NCBI GenBank assembly: GCA_900317325.1
Contig: ONGE01000002.1
Span: 1-64,000, forward strand
Direction of reading: 5' to 3'
DNA length: 64,000 nucleotides
DNA from: an uncultured Prevotellaceae bacterium
Lineage (GTDB): Bacteria; Bacteroidota; Bacteroidia; Bacteroidales; Muribaculaceae
A program made the translations under genes and the position numbers. Numbering within the stretch: position 1 is the stretch's first letter; each line of letters begins with the position of its first letter. The notes under the pieces were generated by a model, which was not told the origin of the DNA, made no database searches, and worked only from the letters and a program-made list of their open reading frames with translations. This document shows positions 42,423-50,333 of the stretch, in pieces.

Positions 42423-43673
42423 TCAGTTGCCACAGTAGGTGCCGATGAAGAAGATGCTGCGGGTGCTCTCCTCGAGTATGAAATACAGGAAGGGGCGGTT
42501 GGCATGGAACTCGGCTTTCTCATATTGCCGTGGTGGGCCAGGGGATGTATCACCAACCATTGAAATGGTTACTGCCGAGGCTTTGGCTCCGTCCTCATTG
42601 ACTTCGATCTTGGCCTTTTGCTTCATCATGGATACAAACAAGCTAGCATTGGACATGTTTGAGAAGTCGGCGCTGGTGGTGAACGCCGATTTGATGCCCA
42701 TGGGCTCGAGAACATCAATCAAATCGATGTCACTCACGATTTCAAACCGCGGCATGAGAATATCCACCTCGTGGGGCGTCATGTCGATGGCGTCCAGATG
42801 TTCGGTCAATTCCTGCTGGCTCATGTCGCGTATGAGGTCGCCCGTGGTCTTCCCCTCGGCAGGCAGCATGACATACATGCTGTAGCCGCCACTGCCAAAG
42901 GGTATGCGCAGCATGGAACACAACTCGCTCTCGCAGCCCTGTGCGATGGCCTTGCGGTGCATGAGTTCACGCGTCACGATAGATCCGTCAGGCAAGGTAA
43001 AGCTCGAGTTACGGGTGTCGTTCAGGTCAAATTTCTCGGTCCAGTCAGCATTGAAATAGATGGCGTTCAACAGACACATGGCGGCATCGGGATTCAACTC
43101 GTCAAGGATACTGGGAATCATCCCGGCTGTATTCTTGGAGCACCACTTGTTGATTTTCTCCAACGAACTGCTCTTGTTGAAGTCCAGAGCATCGATTTGG
43201 GCGCTATAATAGTTCTTCATGTCGTTGACATACTGTTTGAGCAGGCTTAATCCCTTGGCAGAATTAACGTTGATGCAATTGGCGATTTTCACGGTAGCGA
43301 CCGGATCGACATTGGGCGCTCCTTCAATCATTGTTTTGCAGAATTCGTTCACCGCCGTCGGGTCTGAGCCGAAGCCCAGCGTTGCTGTGATTTCGTCGCG
43401 TGTTGTCCCTGCCGCGCCGGCGTTAAGCATGCCCAGCATATAGGTCACGCTGATGGGTGACAGCACAGTGCTGACCTCGCCTCGCTGCTCCTGCATCGTC
43501 TGGAACAGCCGCCATGCAAACTCATTGTTGTTGTCACGCATTTGCTTTTGCTCAGCGCTCAACACGATGGGCTTTTTATCAGGAAGCATATAGACAACAT
43601 CACCGTCATCTTTACAGGCCGTCAGCGCCAGCATCACCAGCAGCAGGGTCATTAATTTCTTTTTCATGTTCAT
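42423..43673 (-). CDS. Lipoprotein serpin (serine/cysteine protease inhibitor)
   Basis: The 416-residue protein has lipobox Cys20 (ALTAC) and then a full serpin fold of about 380 residues: NNEFAWRLFQTM, STVLSPISVTYMLGML, INKWCSKNTAGMIPSI, LLNAIYFNADWTEKF and the distal FHANRPFLYFIL. The reactive-loop hinge reads NEDGAKASAVT, with small residues expected for an inhibitory serpin. By the usual counting, P1-P1' falls near Thr-Ser in GDTSPG. As a membrane-anchored inhibitor it would block host or self proteases at the cell surface. Related gut and oral Bacteroidetes carry similar lipoprotein serpins. Confidence 0.93.
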   Translation of the reverse strand: MNMKKKLMTLLLVMLALTACKDDGDVVYMLPDKKPIVLSAEQKQMRDNNNEFAWRLFQTMQEQRGEVSTVLSPISVTYMLGMLNAGAAGTTRDEITATLGFGSDPTAVNEFCKTMIEGAPNVDPVATVKIANCINVNSAKGLSLLKQYVNDMKNYYSAQIDALDFNKSSSLEKINKWCSKNTAGMIPSILDELNPDAAMCLLNAIYFNADWTEKFDLNDTRNSSFTLPDGSIVTRELMHRKAIAQGCESELCSMLRIPFGSGGYSMYVMLPAEGKTTGDLIRDMSQQELTEHLDAIDMTPHEVDILMPRFEIVSDIDLIDVLEPMGIKSAFTTSADFSNMSNASLFVSMMKQKAKIEVNEDGAKASAVTISMVGDTSPGPPRQYEKAEFHANRPFLYFILEESTRSIFFIGTYCGN

Positions 43674-43758
43674 GATTCTATGCTTTATTTCAAGTGCAAA
43701 ATACTATTGTTATGTTACAATGCCAATACCCCAAAAGGGTGTTTATCTCATCTCACAA

Positions 43759-44370
43759 TTAAAAGCGGTAGCCGATGGAGAGTTGGGCGTTGCCGTTCCT
43801 TTCGTTACCGCCTTTATATAGCGGCACTAAGCCCAGGGTGTAGCGGAGCTGAACAAAGACCTTTTCATTGAAATTGTAGGTCGCGCCAAGTCCAAGGCCG
43901 AAATCAAAGCTTCTATTGCCCATGTTGTGCTTTTCCTTCATCTTTTTGCCATCCTCTTCCCACTTATCGGTACTCTTGTCATAGACTTTAAAGCCAAATT
44001 GTGGGCCCAGGTCAATGCTCAATGATGAAGTCGCATAATACTTGAACATGACTGGAATGTTGATGTAATTGGTGTGATATGTCGTGGTCACATCACGAGC
44101 AGGATACTCGTTCATCCACGAGTGCCATTCCATCTTGGGACGGTTATGAGCAGCGAAAACCACCTCAGGGGCGATAGCGAACTTATTGTTCAAGCGGTAT
44201 TCCATGAACACACCTGCCTGATAGCTCAACGCGCTTTCATCGTTGATGTTTTTGCCCCACCAGTGGGTATAGTCCACGCCGACTTTGGGGCCAAAAGTGA
44301 AATTCTTTTGCGCCAAGGCCGTTCCAGCGGCCATCAGCATGCACGCGAGTGCAATAAATGTCTTATTCAT
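43759..44370 (-). CDS. PorT-like outer-membrane beta-barrel protein
   Basis: The 203-residue protein has a signal peptide ending at GTALAQ (~20). Alternating strands follow: FTFGPKVGVDYTHWWG, AGVFMEYRLNNKFAIAPEVVF, YINIPVMFKYYATSSLSIDLG, and the terminal LSIGYRF with a C-terminal aromatic. This fits the 8-stranded barrel families (PorT/OMP_b-brl_2). Its function is unknown. It lies between the serpin gene (85 bp) and a lipoprotein gene (46 bp), all leftward, so the three may be one unit. Confidence 0.88.
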   Translation of the reverse strand: MNKTFIALACMLMAAGTALAQKNFTFGPKVGVDYTHWWGKNINDESALSYQAGVFMEYRLNNKFAIAPEVVFAAHNRPKMEWHSWMNEYPARDVTTTYHTNYINIPVMFKYYATSSLSIDLGPQFGFKVYDKSTDKWEEDGKKMKEKHNMGNRSFDFGLGLGATYNFNEKVFVQLRYTLGLVPLYKGGNERNGNAQLSIGYRF

Positions 44371-44416
44371 GATCTTTCAGTTATTAGATGTAAATATCAA
44401 TGTCGTTTCTATCTAA

Positions 44417-45247
44417 TTATTCCCCGGCGAGGCGGTTCAGGCTCTCCTTGATGATGGTATAGGAACGGCCCAAGTCCACCTCACTGGTATAATATGTCAT
44501 GCTCAGGTTTCTTATGAAACTGGCGAGCAGGATGCGTTGCTCTTCGGGCAGTGTTTCATCATAATGATAGGCCATAAATGCGCCCAACAGGCAATAAGAC
44601 TTGTGTGATAGATAGAGGTTTGCGGAAGATGTAACATTAGCAATAAAATCTTTATAAAGCACCTCTTTGGCGAGTCTTGACACCTGCTCCTGATTAAATG
44701 CCCGATAATCGCAGGCTGTGCACAGCACCAGTGTCCATGCAATCATTGATGGTTCGTTCACACTGATCTTTCCTTCTTCATTGTAGCCCAACTGAACAAA
44801 GAGGTCTATCACGGCTTCGGCTCCGCTTTTACGTTTCATGAGTTCCCCATAGCCATTAAATCTTGTCATCACCGATAGAATGCCTTCATAGTAATTGTTG
44901 AATGCTGCCCAATCGATGTTATAGGGGTGATTGAAGCAGGTCCAGGCAAGGTTGGGTGTTGACATGTTTTTGAGCAAATCTGTGGGAACGTTGCACATAG
45001 CAATGAGTTCATCACCTGTTTGCGCTTCGTGTTTGTGCTCTCTCCAATAGTCATAGGTGTAACCCTCGCCCTGCAGATCGCTGTCGTCAATCGTGGGCGT
45101 GGGCCACATTTGGAAACCTCCCACAGGCAATACTGGGATTGAAGGGTCCTCTTGAATGATGGGAGGTTCCATGTCCGGCTCATCGGTTGTGCAGGCCGTC
45201 AGAGCCATAATGGCCATCATGGCCACAAATAACATTTTCGTTCTCAT
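44417..45247 (-). CDS. Lipoprotein of unknown function
   Basis: ATG 45247 (MRTKMLFVAMMAIMALTAC) gives 276 residues with lipobox Cys19, followed by TTDEPDMEPPIIQEDPS, an acidic Pro-rich linker. The rest is helical (YWREHKHEAQTGDELIAMC; LMKRKSGAEAVIDLFVQLGY; RILLASFIRNLSMTYYTSEV). I do not recognise a domain. It is the first gene of a leftward group with the barrel protein and serpin, which hints at a shared envelope role. Confidence 0.78.
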   Translation of the reverse strand: MRTKMLFVAMMAIMALTACTTDEPDMEPPIIQEDPSIPVLPVGGFQMWPTPTIDDSDLQGEGYTYDYWREHKHEAQTGDELIAMCNVPTDLLKNMSTPNLAWTCFNHPYNIDWAAFNNYYEGILSVMTRFNGYGELMKRKSGAEAVIDLFVQLGYNEEGKISVNEPSMIAWTLVLCTACDYRAFNQEQVSRLAKEVLYKDFIANVTSSANLYLSHKSYCLLGAFMAYHYDETLPEEQRILLASFIRNLSMTYYTSEVDLGRSYTIIKESLNRLAGE

Positions 45248-45299
45248 ATCTCTATTGTTGTTTAATTGGTTAATTGACATATTTGAGTTGTCTATTCTT

Positions 45300-45419
45300 A
45301 ACTCCTCCCCTAAGATAGGGGAGGTGGCGCGAAGCGACGGAGGAGTATGATGCCTCCTGATTGTAAGCCTTATGTAGTATCAACGCCCCCTTACCCCCTC
45401 TAATCTTAGAGGGGGAGTT
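45300..45419. repeat. Palindromic intergenic repeat, 120 bp
   Basis: The unit starts AACTCC and ends GGAGTT. It contains CCTCCCCT/AGGGGAGG (45304-45324) and a perfect 22-bp palindrome CCCCCTCTAATCTTAGAGGG (45394-45415, last two bases GG). An inner ACTCC/GGAGT pair (45301-45346) encloses GGCGCGAAGCGACGG. It resembles dispersed CT-rich hairpin repeats of Bacteroidetes. It can act as a terminator for the leftward receptor gene's upstream neighbours, but it is repeat-like. Confidence 0.7.
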
Positions 45420-45457
45420 GCTGATTACCTCATTATTTTGCAAGTGAATTATCATGA

Positions 45458-48118
45458 TTAGTTGACTGTTTCTTGGGTGCGTTGCAGTGTGGCATCGTTA
45501 CCGCTGCGGCGCTTGAACGGGTTGTTGATGGTGTTGAACGTCCACCTGACCATGAGCGAGACGCTGCGCGAGTCGTTGTGGATATCGGTGCGGTTGAACA
45601 CGTTGCCATATTGGGTCTCGATGCGGGTGCTCATGCTACGCTTGAACACGTCATTGAAATTGGCCCCCAGGGTGAGCCGGTCGCCGAGCAGACGCGCCAT
45701 CACGCTCAGGTTCAACCCCAGCCTTGAATTGCAACGGGTGCTGCTGCCCGAGGTCCAGGGTGTAGAATACAGCAGGTCGCACCCCAGCATCACATGCTGC
45801 GAGAGATTGTACTGCAGGTTGCCATGCAGCACGGCAAACGGTCGGCTCTCGATTTCTTTCTTGCTCAATGATGGCACAGGGATGCGGGGCCAAGTGCCTG
45901 AAGCCAGCAAGAAGATGTTGAAATACCTGTTGCTATAGGAATAATCCAGGTCGAGGCTCAGGGCATGAATGCGGCCGATGTTGATGGGGCTTTGGAGCAA
46001 GGCTCCTGAGCTTAACAACTGATGTACGGTCTGGATGGCATTGTCTACACGGCTGTAGGACAACTGGGCCGCAAAGTGCTGATACTGGGCCGTCAGGGCA
46101 AAGCGGTCGGTCGCCGTGGGACGCAACTCAGGATTGCCCGTGGCGATGTCATCGGCGCCCAGATAGATGATATTGGGCGACAGGTTGTTGCTCGGTAATT
46201 TCTCTTGTGATGAATGACCCGTCATAAAATCAGAACTTGACAAGAAGGAATAACCCAGGCTGTTGTACGGCAACACGTTAAAGTAGAAGGTGGAGCGCAA
46301 CTGGTTGTAGGATGGGCGCACGAGCGTGCGGCGATAGCTGGCCATGAGGTCAAGGTCGTCGTTCACCCGATAGCCCACCTTAAGGCTCGGCAACAGGTCA
46401 TGATAGGTTTTCTCATATCGGATAACGACGTCCTGAAGCGTTTTGGTGTAGTCATACTCGTAGCGCAATCCCAGGTTCAACCGCCAGCGATTCCACTGCT
46501 TGCTCAGCGCATAATAGGCCGATGTCCAATAGTTGTTGCGGTTGCTTCGCTGCCTATCGCCCGCTTTCTCTACTTCACTGGCATTATTGGCATGGCCCCA
46601 TTCCAGTCCCGTCTTGTGTTCCCAACCTCGGGTAACAAAGTCATATTTGGCCGAAGCCGTGCTGATCTCATAGTCATTGAAATAGTCTATCGTTTGAGAT
46701 GTCAGGCCAGGGCTATGGATGTCCTGACGATTGGTCTGCCAGGAATAGGCTCGGTCGTAGATGAGCAACAGTCGGGAATCGTCGGTGCGTTGCCACGAGT
46801 AGCTGGCCGAAATGCTCTGGTGGTCTGATCTCAAGGCCATATCACACTTTTTGTCTGTCTGTTCGTTGCCAAAACCTTGGTTGTACTTGCGTGACGTCTG
46901 CAGGTCAATACCCGTCTTGCTGAAGTTCCCACTGTATTGAACACCCACGACACTCTTGGGCGTGAAGGCATAGTTGATGCCGGCGAACACAAGGTAGTTG
47001 TCTCCGCTGCCTGCATAGCTCGTGGTGTCGTTTTTCTGGCCACTGCCGTAGGCATGGGTATATTGCGTGTTGTAACTGCGGGAATAGTTGCGGCTGTAGC
47101 CCAGCGAGACGTTGCCCGACAGCTTGTTATACTTGCCGTCAATCGTCAAGGTCGTGGCGTTGGACACCTTGTGCTTGAAGTCCACGATGTCGGTAAGACT
47201 GGCGCCCAGGTGGTTCTTGATGGAACTGTGAGTGTATAACTTGATGACTGCAGCAGCAGTGGAGGCATATTGGGCATCAGGGTCACGGATGATTTCGACG
47301 CGCTTGATGTCCTGCGAACTCAAGGCCCTGAGTTCCGCGTTGTTGGTGACACGTCGGTTGTTGACATACACCTCGGTTGAACTGCGCCCGATGACCGAAA
47401 TTACGTCACCCACATCGACCATGATGCCCGGCGCCCATCGCAACAGGTCCAGCGCATTGCCCGCGTTACCCATGATGGTGCCGTCGATGCTATAGATGGT
47501 ATAATTGGTCCCGTCGCGCGCCACCTGCATCCTGGGGGCGGTGACAAGGGTTTCCTGGAGTCTGGTAATCTCGGGTTCCATCTTGATGGTACCGATTCTC
47601 ACCGTCTTGCATGGCTTATACACGGTCTTGTAACCCACATGACTGATGCGGGCAATGACCTTTTCACGCTCAACGGGAATGACAAAGATGCCGCTGGCGT
47701 TGCTCACGCCGTGGGTGAGCAGGGTGGAATCCCGAGGGTCCATCACGATGATGTTGGCATACTCCAGCGGCCCTCCCTTCTCGTCAATGAGGCGACCGAT
47801 CAGGCGGCGGTCGGTCTTGTGGGTACATTCCACATAGATTTCACGCTTGTCGTTGACGGTCATCGCGATGGGATAGAAGCCGATGAGTTGACGGATGGCG
47901 TCGGGGACGCTCTTGCCTCTCACGTCGGCAGTGACACTGAAGTCCTCGAGTTCGTTGAAGATGAACACGATGCGGTAACGGTCGGTTTGGCCTTGCAGAT
48001 ACTTCAGCGCCTCGCTCATCGAGACCCGATTGAAGCGATGCGTGATCTGTTGTGCATCGACGCCTAAGGCCAAGACACAACCGATGAGGATTAATATCAA
48101 TACCCGCAGTCTCATCAT
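45458..48118 (-). CDS. STN-domain TonB-dependent receptor, cassette A
   Basis: The 886-residue outer-membrane receptor has a signal peptide ending at GVDAQ. An STN signalling domain follows at ~24-95 (ITHRFNRVSMSEALKYL; NELEDFSVTADV; DAIRQLIGFYPIAM), then a carboxypeptidase-regulatory-like domain (~103-190: RLIDEKGGPLEYANIIV), a plug-like domain (LLRWAPGIMVDVGDVISV) and a barrel of the OMP_b-brl_3 type. No SusD partner follows. The ATG overlaps the stop of the anti-sigma-like gene (ATGATGA), indicating translational coupling. The STN domain would signal ligand binding to that protein. The ligand is unknown. Confidence 0.9.
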   Translation of the reverse strand: MMRLRVLILILIGCVLALGVDAQQITHRFNRVSMSEALKYLQGQTDRYRIVFIFNELEDFSVTADVRGKSVPDAIRQLIGFYPIAMTVNDKREIYVECTHKTDRRLIGRLIDEKGGPLEYANIIVMDPRDSTLLTHGVSNASGIFVIPVEREKVIARISHVGYKTVYKPCKTVRIGTIKMEPEITRLQETLVTAPRMQVARDGTNYTIYSIDGTIMGNAGNALDLLRWAPGIMVDVGDVISVIGRSSTEVYVNNRRVTNNAELRALSSQDIKRVEIIRDPDAQYASTAAAVIKLYTHSSIKNHLGASLTDIVDFKHKVSNATTLTIDGKYNKLSGNVSLGYSRNYSRSYNTQYTHAYGSGQKNDTTSYAGSGDNYLVFAGINYAFTPKSVVGVQYSGNFSKTGIDLQTSRKYNQGFGNEQTDKKCDMALRSDHQSISASYSWQRTDDSRLLLIYDRAYSWQTNRQDIHSPGLTSQTIDYFNDYEISTASAKYDFVTRGWEHKTGLEWGHANNASEVEKAGDRQRSNRNNYWTSAYYALSKQWNRWRLNLGLRYEYDYTKTLQDVVIRYEKTYHDLLPSLKVGYRVNDDLDLMASYRRTLVRPSYNQLRSTFYFNVLPYNSLGYSFLSSSDFMTGHSSQEKLPSNNLSPNIIYLGADDIATGNPELRPTATDRFALTAQYQHFAAQLSYSRVDNAIQTVHQLLSSGALLQSPINIGRIHALSLDLDYSYSNRYFNIFLLASGTWPRIPVPSLSKKEIESRPFAVLHGNLQYNLSQHVMLGCDLLYSTPWTSGSSTRCNSRLGLNLSVMARLLGDRLTLGANFNDVFKRSMSTRIETQYGNVFNRTDIHNDSRSVSLMVRWTFNTINNPFKRRSGNDATLQRTQETVN

Positions 48119-48777
48119 TGATTGTCCATCATGTCGTTCCCGGTTATCACCAGTTGATCACCATCGAGCTTGACGCTGAATGCCTCGAAATTGTTGAGCA
48201 TCTCAACCACCTCGTCGAGGGTGAAATCGGGTTCCCACTTATAGTACAACCGCAGCGAGCGCACCTCGTTGCCTTGCCACTGGGGCTGGACGTTGTAGTG
48301 TGCTGCCAGGTCATTGATGATCTGCTCCAGCGGCACGTCATCATACAAGTGCGCCTGAGGTTTGTCTGCCACGGCATCAACGGCGTTCTCTGTCCTGTCG
48401 GTTACTTGCTGATTTACGTTGGGAGTGGTGTTTTCAACGGTATGGGTTTGGGGAGTATGGGCGAAATGGGAATAAATGGCCGCGGCAGCAAGGCCGAAGA
48501 CTGCCAGGACGGCAATTGCGGCAGCGATTTTTCTCCAATCAAAGGGCTTGACAGTGCGGGCCTGATGGGCAGCAGCAAAGCGTTCCCATTCCCGGTCAAC
48601 CGTTTCGGCCGTGAATTCCTGATCGACCTGCTCTGCGTCAAGAGCACTGCGCGTCTTGCGCATCATCTCATAGAGCGATGCACATTCACTGTCGGCAAGG
48701 ATTTCCCGCCATTGCTCATCGGTATATTGTCCCGGATTGTCCATCATGCGGAACAGTAAATCGGTCTTTTCCATCAT
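48115..48777 (-). CDS. Membrane anti-sigma-like protein, cassette A
   Basis: The 220-residue protein has a cytoplasmic helical N-terminus (1-~80), one membrane helix (~84-106: IAAAIAVLAVFGLAAAAIYS), a Thr/Asn-rich linker and a C-terminal DUF4974/STN-like periplasmic domain (VPLEQIINDLAAHYNVQ; DFTLDEVVEMLNNFEAFSV). This is the layout of FecR-type regulators, though the central FecR domain is missing. It should hold the sigma factor at the membrane and release it when the receptor's STN domain signals. Both its start and its stop overlap the neighbours by 4 bp. Confidence 0.85.
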   Translation of the reverse strand: MMEKTDLLFRMMDNPGQYTDEQWREILADSECASLYEMMRKTRSALDAEQVDQEFTAETVDREWERFAAAHQARTVKPFDWRKIAAAIAVLAVFGLAAAAIYSHFAHTPQTHTVENTTPNVNQQVTDRTENAVDAVADKPQAHLYDDVPLEQIINDLAAHYNVQPQWQGNEVRSLRLYYKWEPDFTLDEVVEMLNNFEAFSVKLDGDQLVITGNDMMDNQ

Positions 48778-49268
48778 CCCATGTCTTTAATTGTTATACG
48801 TAATTGGTTGAGCGCGTTGCGCAGATGCTTGTAGATTGTCGTCTCGCTCACGCCCAGCTGGATGGCGATTTGCTTGAACGTCAATCCATACCTGTAGTGG
48901 AGCAAGATGATTTCTCGGCAGACGGGCGGAGTGAGGCGGCTGATGCCGTTCTGCAACGCTTTGATCTCGCTTTCAAACGCCTCGCTGTCACCGGGGTCCT
49001 CGTCATTGATCGGGAAATCACGCATAGCACGCTCACGGGCGTCTTGACTGCGCATCACATTCAGGCAAGCGTTGCGCACACATGATGACAAGAAAGCTCC
49101 TGCCTTGCCACTGTCGAAACGGATGTCACCGTCCAGCAACCGGGCAAAGACATCGTGCACGATATCCCTGCTCTCCTCCATGTCATGCAACATCATGAAT
49201 GCCAGGCGATACATCGCTTGGTAATGCTGCTTGAACAACGATTCGATATGTCGTGTCTTGTCCTCCAT
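48774..49268 (-). CDS. ECF sigma factor, cassette A
   Basis: The 164-residue protein has sigma-70 region 2 (LFKQHYQAMYRLAFMMLHD; DIVHDVFARLL) and region 4 with a helix-turn-helix (LTFKQIAIQLGVSETTIYKH). It belongs to the Bacteroidetes FecI-like group. It is the first gene of the leftward sigma/anti-sigma/receptor cassette and has a well-formed promoter 70 bp upstream. About 45% of its residues look shared with the sigma factor of cassette B, so the cassettes are paralogous. Confidence 0.93.
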   Translation of the reverse strand: MEDKTRHIESLFKQHYQAMYRLAFMMLHDMEESRDIVHDVFARLLDGDIRFDSGKAGAFLSSCVRNACLNVMRSQDARERAMRDFPINDEDPGDSEAFESEIKALQNGISRLTPPVCREIILLHYRYGLTFKQIAIQLGVSETTIYKHLRNALNQLRITIKDMG

Positions 49269-49335
49269 TCACTATTTAGAAACGCGAGGGCCGATTTACT
49301 AAACCCTTTTCCGCAACATTTTTTTAATCACGCGA

Positions 49336-49366
49336 CAAAATTACCCATCAAAACCCACACCCGCAA
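49336..49366 (-). promoter_or_regulatory. Promoter of cassette A
   Basis: On the minus strand TTG (49364-49366), a 20-bp spacer and TAATTTTG (49336-49343) match the consensus, 68 bp before the sigma-factor ATG. Confidence 0.65.
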
Positions 49367-49447
49367 CCCCCAAGTACTGTTCATCCTCCCGGATGCGTTA
49401 TGTTTGCATCAAGGAGGATGAATCCATGTGATTACCGAAGGTCGAGC

Positions 49448-49583
49448 GTTACAGGCGGGATTTCTCGTCGTTGCCGGCACCGGTGCCCTTGTACTTGCTG
49501 CGGGTGACGTTGTCATAGGGCAACGGCTGACCCGTCTCATCGACACGTCATTGAACGTCCGCGACACCCGCTGCCCGAAGGCA
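49448..49583 (-). pseudogene. Collapsed relic of a TonB receptor gene
   Basis: Three pieces of the receptor gene at 50334-52889 are fused here in the same order and orientation. 49448-49512 matches 50333-50397 (64 of 65 bases; its C-terminus). 49506-49543 matches 52527-52564 (35 of 38; carboxypeptidase-like domain). About 49537-49583 matches 52790-52836 (two mismatches; signal-peptide end and STN start). The junctions lie in shared GACGTTG and TCGA. Over 2.3 kb of receptor is missing and the frame is broken. The rest of 49584-49657 shows nothing else. Confidence 0.85.
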
Positions 49584-49657
49584 GGAGAGAACAAAGATAG
49601 AACTTATAGAAAGAATAACGTATATAATCGTTTCATGCTTTTTTATCTGAGTTTTTA

Positions 49658-49688
49658 TTTGACAATAGAAAATTTTCATGTATCTTTG
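49658..49688 (+). promoter_or_regulatory. Promoter of the toxin-antitoxin pair
   Basis: TTTG (49658-49661), a 19-bp spacer and TATCTTTG (49681-49688) form a perfect consensus promoter, 26 bp before the antitoxin ATG. Confidence 0.8.
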
Positions 49689-49714
49689 TATTCAAAATCA
49701 AAGCCATTCCTATT

Positions 49715-49963
49715 ATGACACCAATACAATTAAACGCAGAAATATATCGTGCTATGGGCGTGATAGCTGAAGACGAAGCATTGCTTAAACGTGCGGTAAG
49801 GTATCTGAAGAAACTGGCGGCCCAAAAGCAAGAAGAAGATTCGCAGATGACAAAAGAGGAGTTTTTTGCCCGTGTGGATGAAGCCAAGCAAGAAATAGCT
49901 GATGGCAAGGGCCGCTCATTTACCAATATTGAAGAGTTGGACCGACACATCCGCAGCCTATGA
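49715..49963 (+). CDS. Antitoxin of a YoeB-type toxin-antitoxin pair
   Basis: The 82-residue protein precedes and overlaps the toxin gene by 4 bp (ATGA). The N-terminus (MTPIQLNAEIYRAMGVIAED) is predicted as DNA-binding or dimerising helices. The C-terminal half (MTKEEFFARVDEAKQEIADG, then FTNIEELDRHI) is the helical toxin-neutralising tail. It is a Bacteroidetes antitoxin type and not a clear YefM/Phd. It should bind the toxin and repress the shared promoter. The order antitoxin then toxin, the overlap and the perfect promoter support this. Confidence 0.82.
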   Translation: MTPIQLNAEIYRAMGVIAEDEALLKRAVRYLKKLAAQKQEEDSQMTKEEFFARVDEAKQEIADGKGRSFTNIEELDRHIRSL

Positions 49964-50235
49964 AATACAATGTAATCATTGCTCCCAAAGCTGAAGAAGA
50001 CCTGAAACGCCTGCTTACTAATGAGCCAAAGGCTTATCAGAAAGCCATCACCCTCATTGGTGAACTTTATGAGCATCCACGAACGGGAACAGGTAAACCC
50101 GAGCCACTTGCTGGTGACCGTTCGGGCCAATGGAGCCGTCGAATCAGCAAGAGGCACCGATTGGTCTACGAAATTCAAGATACTGAAGTCATTGTGCTTG
50201 TTCTCACTGCCTACGGGCATTATGGTGACAAATAG
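49960..50235 (+). CDS. yoeB: Txe/YoeB-family mRNA-cleaving toxin
   Basis: The 91-residue RelE-superfamily protein has the Txe/YoeB signature: GQWSRRISKRHRLVYEI near the C-terminus, with Arg, His and Tyr of the active site, and the closing VIVLVLTAYGHYGDK. The N-terminus VIIAPKAEEDLKRLL fits. It cleaves mRNA at the ribosome when free of antitoxin. It is coupled to the antitoxin by a 4-bp overlap. The pair sits between the collapsed receptor relic and the intact receptor gene of cassette B, convergent with the latter. Confidence 0.92.
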   Translation: MKYNVIIAPKAEEDLKRLLTNEPKAYQKAITLIGELYEHPRTGTGKPEPLAGDRSGQWSRRISKRHRLVYEIQDTEVIVLVLTAYGHYGDK

Positions 50236-50255
50236 CGTTTGAGCAACACCCTTAT

Positions 50256-50289
50256 TCCACCCTCTCGCTGTCGCTGGTGAGAGGGTGGA
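50256..50289. terminator. Terminator between the toxin gene and cassette B receptor
   Basis: TCCACCCTCTC and GAGAGGGTGGA form a perfect 11-bp stem with a 12-nt loop between convergent genes. The U-tract is short on both sides. Confidence 0.7.
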
Positions 50290-50333
50290 TTGCATTGGGC
50301 GATATGTTGAAGCTTTTACCTGCATTTCATTGG

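Noticed and set aside
49409-49594. Small protein gene over the receptor relic
   Set aside because: Its first residues match the receptor start but the frame shifts at the deletion junction; it is a pseudogene fragment.
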